From the NCBI GenBank assembly GCA_963920635.1, contig OY987304.1:32488365-32552364 (forward strand): a stretch of 64,000 bases of DNA. Direction: 5' to 3'. This document shows, piece after piece, positions 56,868 to 64,000 of the stretch. Below the pieces are notes generated by a model that was not told the origin of the DNA, did no database searches, and saw nothing but the letters and a program-made list of their open reading frames with translations. Both the position numbers and the translations under genes were made by a program. Each line of letters opens with the position of its first letter. Within the stretch, counting starts at the first letter, position 1. Source of the stretch: Pseudeuparius sepicola. Lineage: Eukaryota > Arthropoda > Insecta > Coleoptera > Anthribidae.

Positions 56868-56945
56868 CGGGCATGATTTCGCTTTGCGTGCGAGAGGTCC
56901 TGGGTTCAAATCACGTTGTTTCTGCTTTGTTTGTTTTTATTTTTT
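56868..56945 (+). pseudogene. tRNA-Pro-like sequence, SINE head or pseudogene
   Basis: CGCTTTGCGTGCGAGAGGTC followed by CTGGGTTCAAATC matches the anticodon and T arms of insect tRNA-Pro(TGG). However, the anticodon position reads TGC, the acceptor stem does not close, and the D arm is degraded (GGGGCTACGGGCATGAT). A T-rich tail follows. Probably a tRNA-derived SINE head or a dead tRNA gene. Confidence 0.55.
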
Positions 56946-57426
56946 AAATTACACTTTCGAAGAGGGGAAATATTATAGGCAATAGCTATAAAATATGTGT
57001 ACCTTGGTACCTTGGAACTGAAGTTCAACTTTTTATAACGAATGTGGAATTTAGTTGTCAAGGCCTATAAAAGACCGAGGCAAATAAACCCGATGAGTTA
57101 CAAAAAAGAACTTCAGTGCCGAGGATCCCTTTAATTTTTTTAAATCGGGAAAAAAAGTTTTATTAAACAAAATAATTTAAAGAGGGTCACCCATCCATGG
57201 GCCGACCGGTCGCGCCATTGCTTAGCCTCTATATCGCTCTACCTAAATCCAGCACGATACGGTACGGCTCAACTGACTTGTAGGAGTCCTCTGGCTACCT
57301 TTTGCAGTCTACATAGAAAATATTATTGATGTTCAAACCGACCAAAACACTTTATACCGGAAGAGAGTGACAGATTTTTATACGTGATTTTACTTGGTAG
57401 GTATGCCTTTCAAATGGCAGTATATT

Positions 57427-59169
57427 GGCCCGTATGAATAAAAATAAAGCAAATACTCATGAGCATGAGCAAATGCTCCAAGCAAAAGCTTAGAGTAAAA
57501 GGTCGGAGCATTAGCATCTACTCCAGTTTGTATGAATAATGATTTGCTTATACTCAAGAGGATTTGCTTAAACAAAATAAGCATCTGCTCATGGCGTAAT
57601 TGTCAAACCTGTCGAAACTCACATAAATTAGTCTCGAAATTAGTGTAAAGTCATGTTGAGTCTGCATTAATTTGGCTGCATTGTGACTGTAAGTGTAATT
57701 AAAATAAAAATGATGAGTGGAATTATAAAGGGTACCAATTATAAAGGGTACCAATCTGTTTATAGGGTCGCCACCATATTTCTAATTTTAATTTCCCTGA
57801 CTTTTCCCGGTTTTCCCTGACCAAATACAAAAGACAAAGACAAAAAAATGCGAGTTGAAATTTCATTATTTGGAAACAAGACCTGCTTGATTTTAGAAAC
57901 TAATTGGTGACATAATTTTAGTTTCGAAAATCAAGTATGCTTTGTGAATTTTGAAAAAACTGGTTTTCCCACCTACAAAAGGCTGTTTCTGTAGGTTTTA
58001 CGACAAAATATTACAAAGGAAACTTCTTCAGAATGAAACGCTGAGTAATTGTGTAAAGCTTCAAAATCTTTGACCTACTTTGATTTTTTAATGTTATTCT
58101 AAAAAAACAATTAAAATTCAAAGTAGGTGGATGGTTTTTAAACTCCTTAGAGCACCCTAATTTTGCATCCTGAACAATTTTTCTTAGTAACATTTTGTGA
58201 TGGGAAACGAGGGAAAAATTGAAGAGAAATCAAAGTAGGCCTAGGATTTTGAAATTTCACACTTACCTACTCAATAGAGCAATTCAATGAAGTGCATTTG
58301 TTTCAAATACTAAGTGTTTAAATTTCATTAAATTACTGTTTAAAATGCTTTGTTTTTGTTGTGTTGTTAATTCAAGGAGTAGAGGAAGTCGAGATAACTT
58401 TAGTTTTACCCGAATTACAAGTGATTTGAACTAAACCTATAAGTGCAAATTTCGAAATTTCATAACAAAAAGCCGTTTAAAGTTTACTGACGTATGTTCA
58501 AAACATTTTATTACAGGTGAATCATGATTTTTTCTTGAAATCATGCTGGGCTTCGTTTACTTTGGGCAACGTTGATGGAAATTTGATCGACAAATGGGCT
58601 TTTTGAATTATTTTGTTCATAACAGTTGAAATCGTTTTTGAAACAATCTACTGATCGATTCCTCGTTCATTTGCAACTACCGTCTGAAATCCAGGATTGG
58701 CCATATACCGCAAGAAAAATCTTCATTTTAAGGTTTGAAGAAAGGGCGCCCCCTCTTTCATGATTTTCTCCTAAAAAGTAGGTTGCCATTCAATTTACAT
58801 TTTCTTCTTTAAATCGGCAAATATAATTAAAATCTCGACTATTAGCTTCTCTTCGTACTTTGTATTGTTTCCGTGCACGTAAATTCACGAACTCCGCCAT
58901 TTTATGACCAGCTCATGGCGGCAAGGTGCATCTAATACTAACGACTAACGAGATGCAAAAATTTTAGAGCAAATGCTCAAAGTAGTACGCAATACCTTTA
59001 TTTTATTCATAACAACTTGAGGAAATACTTAAATGTGAGTAGATGCTCATGCTTATAATACAGTTTCGAGCAAAACCTTTTACTTACAATTTTATTCATA
59101 AAATGTAGGTATAGGATATGCTTCAAGTTTTGCGAGTAAAAGATTTTGCTCACTTTTATTTATACGGCC
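57427..59169 (-). mobile_element. PIF/Harbinger-like transposon, decayed
   Basis: Inverted ends GGCCCGTATGAATAAAAATA and, complementary, GGCCGTATAAATAAAAGTGA, flanked by TATT on both sides (57423-57426 and 59170-59173). Subterminal regions contain repeated GAGCAAATGCTC-type motifs. Removing the element and one TATT restores exact-length alignment with the opposite fold-back arm. The usual Harbinger duplication is 3 bp, so TAT plus a terminal T is an alternative reading. It carries a broken transposase on the minus strand. Confidence 0.8.
58522..58900 (-). pseudogene. Broken Harbinger-type (HARBI1-like) transposase N-terminus
   Basis: Minus-strand ATG at 58900. The order of motifs fits Harbinger nucleases: MAEFVNLRARKQ, then DFNYICRFKEENV (the D..F...YR..KE region), GGALSSNLKMKIFL, then in a shifted frame RYMANPGFQTVVANERGI (the LRYLATG.FQ..VAD..GIS box), and SIKFPSTLPKVNEAQHDF (the region just before the first catalytic Asp). 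There are two in-frame stops and one frameshift. The catalytic DDE part is deleted. In intact elements this protein works with a Myb-like partner, which is not seen here. Confidence 0.75.
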
Positions 59170-60194
59170 TATTGCGTATATTCTCACAATAATAAGGTAT
59201 AAATCAGAGAGTCATCCTGGGTTCTTCATATGGAAAAGAGAGTTTTCATTTATTCGAAAAATATGCGTTTTGATATGAATTTAGTCAGGCTGCCATGTGT
59301 TTTATAATGAAGTTCGAAATAGGGGCATATATATACCGTTAACGAAGACCCACGTGTTTCCACGTTTCTGAACAGGCTGCTAATGATAAGTATGTAAGTT
59401 ATTGTCATAAAACTGCCGATGAAAAGATGGCATACCGTTTGCGCCCGTCCAAGTACACTTTACATCGAACAAATGATTTCAATGATTAAATACCATTCAA
59501 TTTAAACTGTACTTGGACATGCGCAAACGGTACACCATCCTTTTTTCAGCAGATTCATAACAAGACTTGCATACTTCTCATTGGCAGCGTGTTCAGAAAC
59601 GTGGAAAAATTAATTATTAAAATACAAGTTCACGTGACATATAATAGCCTTTTGGGCCCACGCTAACGGTATATGCCTATGGTTTTAAGAGGAATTTTCT
59701 ATTTTGGACTTCATTATAAAACACATGGCGGCCTGAGTAAAATCACATCAAAACGCATATTTTTTTTATATTATAAAGAACCCAGGATGTCTCTCTGATT
59801 CATACCGTATTATTGTGAGAATATGTGCCACATAATGCCCTTTGCGAGGCATACTGAGTAAAATCACGTCCAAAAATCTGTCACTATCTCCCGGTCTACT
59901 TGTACCTATTGAAAAATTGCGTTGTTAGATATACCTATGTATAAGAATTTGAATAGTTAAATGATACTTTATTGGCCCGGTTTTGAATATCTGGGCCACG
60001 TTTGACGGGCGACGGGCTCGTCTGACGTTTGGTTCTCACATCTCGCCAAGGCCAACTGATCGAAAAAATCGTAAAATAATGGCGATTTTGATTATTTAAT
60101 GCCGATTAAAACAAAAGCTTTCGCGTAGATTCAATGTCCCCTCAAGTAGCACCACCACCATCGCATTAATAGGTATTGTTGGGTATTAATCTAT

Positions 60195-60380
60195 TTTCAG
60201 TTGACCGGCCTTTCAATAAAACTCACCGATGTTTGCGGTGTTTTATTGCTCGTCGAACGCCGCTTTTATGACGCCGTTTGCGTATTGTTTGCCGGTAAAC
60301 AGTTAGCAATGCGCCAGTGGCCCACCGGCGCTAACTTTCACAGTTTCACCGTGCCGAATTTTTGCTAACCTCCACGTTAA
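60195..60380. promoter_or_regulatory. G+C-rich island, possible regulatory DNA
   Basis: A CpG-rich unique block with TTTTATTG, TTTATGACGCCG, TGTTTGCCGGTAAACAG (forkhead-like sites in inverted array) and CCACCGGCGC. No protein-like frame. It sits against the left flank of the satellite-armed element. Confidence 0.35.
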
Positions 60381-60448
60381 AGCACGATTCTACGAAAGCG
60401 TAGAACGGACATCGCAAATTCAAAACAAAATTTTTAGACTAATTCTAT

Positions 60449-60960
60449 GTTCAAACTGACAATTAGCGGTAATTGTAAGTTTAAACTGACATTTAGCGCT
60501 AATTGTAAGTTTGAATTTACAGTTATAGCTTTAATTGTCAGTTTGAACTTACAATTAGCGCTAATTGTCAGTTTGAACTGACAATTAAGGCTAGTTGACA
60601 GTTCAAACTAACAATTAGCGCTAATTGTCAGTTTAAACTTACAACTAGTGCTAATTTTCAGTTTAAACTTACAATTAGCGCTAATTGTCAGTTTGAACTT
60701 ACAATTAGCTCTAATTGTCAGTTTGAACTGACAATTAAGGCTAGTTGACAGTTCAAACTAACAATTAGCGCTAATTGTCAGTTTAAACTTACAACTAGTG
60801 CTAATTGTCAGTTTAAACTTACAACTAGTGCTAATTTTCAGTTTAAACTTACAATTAGCGCTAATTGTCAGTTTGAACTGACAATTAAGGCTAATTGTAA
60901 GTTTATACTGACAATTAGCCTTAATTGTCAGTTTAAACTGGCGATTAAGTCTACAAGGTT
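60449..60960. repeat. Left 30-bp near-palindromic satellite array
   Basis: About 17 units centred on GCTAATTGTCAGTTTGAACT and TTACAATTAGC, each roughly its own reverse complement, with base changes between units. Because 30 is a multiple of three, the array reads as an open frame with a ten-residue repeat, which should not be taken as a protein. Confidence 0.9.
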
Positions 60961-60986
60961 TACAATTGAGTCTCGTGGAGTCATAA

Positions 60987-61139
60987 ATAGACCTAACATT
61001 TGGCGAGGACATTACCGATCTTTGTGATAGAGACATGTTTGAGCTATTAGCAATAATAAAGGACGAAAATGAGTTAACTCTAACCAGCGATCCTAATCGA
61101 GCCGTTGATTTGTGTATTATGATGAGGACACAATGTTAG
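60987..61139 (+). pseudogene. Protein-like open frame inside the satellite-armed element
   Basis: 51 codons from just after a TAA to TAG at 61137, followed by repeated AATAAA signals. The composition is strongly protein-like (acidic, DITDLCDRDMFELLAII, then SDPNRAVDLCIMM), unlike the surrounding A+T-rich noise. The first ATG is at about 61033. It could be the C-terminal remnant of the element's own transposase or a captured exon. No family recognised. Confidence 0.35.
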
Positions 61140-61654
61140 ATTTCTAATTTTTTTGTATAAATAAAAGGTTAATAAAAAAATCTTAAAAAAGTGAGGGCAA
61201 TTTTTTTTTGCAACGTGTGGTGTTCCATGTTCATAAAATCATTGCGCTCGGCTTGTCCCCCCATTGGCATCTAAAAATTCGTTTTGGATTTTCGCTCTTT
61301 ATTTTTAATTTTTTTTTAACCCTTGAAGATATCCAAACCAAATTTGGTACCCAACATTCACTTATCGTGGGTCATAAAATGTCAAAAACATGAAGTTTTA
61401 TAAACGACCAGAGACGGAGGTATAAGGGTATAATGAAATTAATTTTATTTATTTATTCATCTGAGGGTCTCCGTTTCAAAAAACCACGTTTTTCTATGAC
61501 GCTTGGATGCAGTTCCACCACCTACTTTTTTTGTGGCTGCTTGCAGCTCGGTTTGCCAACGTTGCCACTGCAAGTCTCCGCCCTGCGGTATGCGTCGTGT
61601 TCTACACTTTCGTAGTACGTTGCCAATTTGTTTACGAAGGCGTTATTTCTACCT

Positions 61655-61895
61655 AATTGCAAGTTCAAACTGACAATTAACGCTAATTGTAAGTTCAAAC
61701 TGACAATTAGGGCTAATTGTAAGTTTAAACTTGCAATTAAGACTAATTGTAAGTTCAAACTTACAATTAGCGCTAATTGTCAGTTTCAACTTACAATTAT
61801 CCTTAATTGTCAGTTTAAACATTCAATTAGCGCTAATTGTCACTTTAAACTTGCAATTAGCGCTAATTGTCAGTTTGAACTTACAATTAGTCTAA
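61655..61895. repeat. Right 30-bp near-palindromic satellite array
   Basis: About eight units of the same 30-bp repeat as the left array. The plus-strand frame with repeating KFKLTI.ANC is a by-product of the unit length. Confidence 0.9.
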
Positions 61896-61944
61896 AAATT
61901 TTGTTTTAAATTTGCGATGTTCGTTCTACACTTTCGTACGATTC

Positions 61945-62539
61945 AAACTACAATAAAATCCTTTTCAGTGAGGGGTCTCTAAAAAATAATCAAACCTGAA
62001 ACAGCAACCTATACTTCCAGAAAACCAAACTTAAGGGACGCCCACAGGCCAGAATTTACACGCAAAATGGCTTTCCTTGAAACTGGCCAAAGTTTCGATA
62101 TAGTGTGTCTCCAAGGCCAGTCTAGAACTGCTAATAGGAATTTGACGAGATTTTGTGTACACTGGGCCTGGTTTGTAGTTTCCTACCGTCTTATTCCGTT
62201 TTTATCTTGAAATATTTTGTTTTAGTTTCTATATTGTTATCTGGATACCAATGATATTTTGCAAAAAAAAAGACAAATTGCATGCCTGAAAGGAAAAATA
62301 ATATCTGCTTTAACCCGCTTGACTGATGCACTCCGTTCATCTGTACCCAGGCAACCTTGACATTTTGCTTCCTGTTTATCTATCAGGGAAACAACATCAC
62401 GTTCGATAAAGAAGCATTATTACTTTTCCAAAATATACATGCAATTTATTACATTAATATTTTGTTCAGTAATGAGATTTTGTACTGAAATGTGTTTTTT
62501 GTAATTTATATAAAATTTTATTTTCTATATTATTTTCAG
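61945..62539. other. Unassigned stretch ending in a splice acceptor
   Basis: No feature recognised apart from the TTATTTTCAG acceptor at 62530-62539. Confidence 0.4.
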
Positions 62540-62699
62540 GCGAAACTGCAACTTCAACAGAATCCATCGAGACTGTCATGCAAGCTACTAAATCTATCAA
62601 GAGGAAACGTGTGACTAGTAGCAACAATGGGCAAACAACACCAATCACCTCATCCGACTACGTTCTACATAACAACAACAACCATGTAAAAAATGAAAG
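62540..62699 (+). CDS. Candidate internal coding exon of an unidentified host gene
   Basis: TATTTTCAG precedes and AAG|GTATGA follows a 160-bp block that is open throughout in one frame. The composition is clearly less A+T-rich and protein-like: a Thr/Ser/Glu stretch (ETATSTESIETV), a basic nuclear-localisation-like SIKRKRV, and an Asn-rich HNNNNH run typical of insect transcription factors. It begins with two bases of a split codon and ends with two, so it accepts phase 1, exactly what the exon ending at 42397 donates. Function unknown. A nuclear regulatory protein is a guess from composition. Confidence 0.5.
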
Positions 62700-63894
62700 G
62701 TATGAAGTAGGGAGACTTTGAAAAGAAGACAAATTATTTAAATAGTTTTATCACAAGTTTTTAATATAAATTTCTTTAGTTTGTTCTGATATTATCTGTT
62801 AAAACCGTACTAGTGCTTAGCTTTTTTATCATATAAGGTGTCCGGGAACATGAGGGCAATGGCTGGGGAGCTGATATAGCTCGTAAAATTGCTACAACTT
62901 TATATAAAATTTTATCCTCTGGTCAATCTATGTACCTCTAAAGGGAAGGGGGTTAAATCATAATTTCTTTATTTAATTTTTTTATTGCTCTACCGATTTT
63001 AATAATTTTCGGGCCATCTTAATACCAACTCGAGTTCATTCATCATCATTCATATGGTGTTATCGAATTTCACATAACTATTAAGAGAGCACCTTGCGAT
63101 CAAACCTCTTTGGCGATGACTATTTTTCAAAATTGAATATGCGCCTTAGATTCATATAATATTTTTGCAAAGAAGAGATAGATACTCTTGCTCAAATTCG
63201 AAAAACCCAAGCATTTTCGAGAAAAATTACACCAACATGATTTTTGGAGCGAAATTGATTGAAAACATTGTATAGCCAAAGACGCCAAAGTAAGATATGA
63301 AGTAAGAACAAATAACTTAGAATTAAAGTTTTGCAACCTTTTTGGAGATTATAATGCTTCCTTTTATTGTGATATCGGATTTATTTAATTAACTTTTTTA
63401 TAACTACAGATTTAGGATAATGAATCCACTAAGCATAGGTTTTTATACATAATTTCTGGGCATTTTATGCATAGTAACACAAAAAAATCGATTTAAGTTG
63501 TATTCATTCCTTATTCCTATTTAGTAGTATATTCCGGAGCCCTCTTAAGAGTTCGGAAAAATTCCGTCAAACCATTTAAATTGTAATCAGTTGCTACGAA
63601 AATGGCCTGGATTATTAAAATCAGTAAAGCAATGAAAAAGTTAAACAACGGAATATTATTTATTTTCAAGCGACCATAAATAAGTTGAAAAACGTCTTTT
63701 TTGGATACCGGCAGACAAAAACCACAAAAAGGCCATGGCACACAAAGTGATTTCATAGGCGGCTCGTCCCGCCTCAAAAAATAAGGGTAATTGAAATATG
63801 TTTTATACGCAGAAAATATTTAATGACTGTTTTCCATTCATTCCGATTGAGAGAAGAAAATAAATAATTAGTAAATAATAAATAAATAGTAGAT
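62700..63894. other. Possible intron sequence, nothing recognised
   Basis: A+T-rich. Short minus-strand frames (63127-63336, 63517-63777) match no family. AAGGTGTCCGGGAACATGAG near 62837 resembles the ends of fold-back elements only loosely. Confidence 0.4.
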
Positions 63895-64000
63895 TATACA
63901 ACCAGCCAATAAGGGCTGCTACTATCCGCGAGGAATATTTACGAACCGAGCCGCGTTAGTGGCGACGGAGTAAAATAATTCCGAGAGAATAATAGCCATT
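63895..64000. promoter_or_regulatory. G+C-richer island at the window end
   Basis: ACCAGCCAATAAGGGCTGCT through GAGCCGCGTTAGTGGCGACG stands out from its surroundings and is cut by the window edge. Possible conserved regulatory DNA. No frame or repeat supports another reading. Confidence 0.25.

Larger units (their letters stand above)
57354..59902. mobile_element. Fold-back inserted in the 5S-bearing repeat, itself interrupted
   Basis: CCGGAAGAGAGTGACAGATT at the left end faces the complement of CCGGGAGATAGTGACAGATT at the right end. Arms continue through ACGTGATTTTACT, ATATTCTCACAATAATA, CAGAGAG and CCTGGGTTCTT, meet around 59480, and total about 800 bp. The left arm is split by the 1.74-kb Harbinger-type element. 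The right arm (59490-59900) preserves the uninterrupted version. Central sequence includes a near-palindromic CCGTTTGCGC...GCGCAAACGG pair. Confidence 0.85.
57005..60120 (-). mobile_element. 5S-bearing dispersed repeat, copy 2, interrupted
   Basis: The left part (57005-57353) has the hairpin block and, at 57184-57244 on the minus strand, GCTAAGCAATGGCGCGAC...GGATGGGTGACCC, like the 3' half of 5S rRNA. The remainder of the family sequence (CCCGGTTTTGAATAT, GACGTTTGGTTCTCACATC, CTCGCCAAGGCC, AAAAAATCGTA) resumes at about 59978-60115. It matches copy 1 at 11425-11510. The intervening 2.5 kb is a later insertion. Confidence 0.6.
60391..61938. mobile_element. Fold-back element armed with 30-bp satellite, 6-bp target duplication
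   Basis: Terminal inverted repeats of about 60 bp (TACGAAAGCGTAGAACGGAC and the following ATCGCAAATTCAAAACAAAA to TTAGACTAATT) enclose two tandem arrays of a 30-bp near-palindromic unit and a 690-bp centre. The flanks both read CGATTC (60385-60390 and 61939-61944), a 6-bp target duplication. The architecture recalls Drosophila FB elements, whose arms are also tandem arrays, although FB has a 9-bp duplication. Superfamily unassigned. Confidence 0.85.

Noticed and set aside
60449..60960. CRISPR-like array
   Set aside because: Units are contiguous with no unique spacers and are themselves near-palindromic. The context is a eukaryotic transposon.
60758..61036. Decapeptide-repeat protein (CKFKLTIS-type) on the minus strand, and its plus-strand twin at 61628-61909
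   Set aside because: Both come from a 30-bp near-palindromic satellite whose unit length is divisible by three. The frame stays open automatically.

Overview
The window looks like insect nuclear DNA, strongly A+T-rich, repeat-dense and almost free of host genes. Insect origin is inferred from an errantivirus-type endogenous retrovirus, many fold-back elements whose ends read TACAGGGTG, GTAGGTACCTAC-type runs, and remnants of insect-typical transposons (hAT, Tc1/mariner-like, PIF/Harbinger, MULE/FLYWCH, Jockey-like non-LTR). A beetle or another large-genome insect is possible, but the sequence does not fix the order. There is no prokaryotic-style gene organisation.

Layout. 1-941 is a fold-back. 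942-6590 is featureless A+T-rich DNA with a microsatellite. 6.6-7.2, 10.6, 18.7, 51.5, 60.2 and 63.9 kb are short G+C-rich islands that read as possible regulatory DNA. 7.6-9.7 kb holds two adjacent inverted-repeat elements. 11.0-11.5 kb holds a repeat with a 5S-rRNA-like segment. 11870-14857 is a hAT-like element with an 8-bp target duplication and a 2.29-kb fold-back nested in it. 15.6-22.6 kb is a series of palindromic or tandem repeats, including a TA-flanked element. 22.9-24.4 kb carries decayed MULE/FLYWCH, reverse-transcriptase and possible helix-turn-helix remnants. 24.6-33.4 kb is mostly unique sequence with a fold-back at 30.5 kb.

The only intact coding unit is a 6853-bp endogenous retrovirus at 33456-40308. 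It has 203-bp LTRs that look identical by eye, a CGCG target duplication, a Lys-tRNA-like primer site, gag, pol (protease, RT, RNase H, integrase), env with a furin site and transmembrane anchor, and a polypurine tract. The gag-pol overlap contains a canonical -1 slippery heptamer. env lacks its own ATG, but a GTAAGT donor in the leader and a strong acceptor at the end of pol would supply one from a short exon upstream of gag. The element looks young and could be competent.

42.3-48.7 kb has a candidate host first exon (42328-42397), two broken non-LTR reverse transcriptases, an ACGT-dense transposon, a mariner-like fragment and a MITE. 57.0-60.1 kb is a three-level nest: a 5S-bearing repeat, then a fold-back, then a PIF/Harbinger element with a decayed transposase. 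60391-61938 is a fold-back element made of 30-bp near-palindromic satellite units, with a 6-bp target duplication. A candidate internal coding exon at 62540-62699 is in compatible phase with the exon at 42328, so much of the right half may be a large intron of one unidentified host gene.
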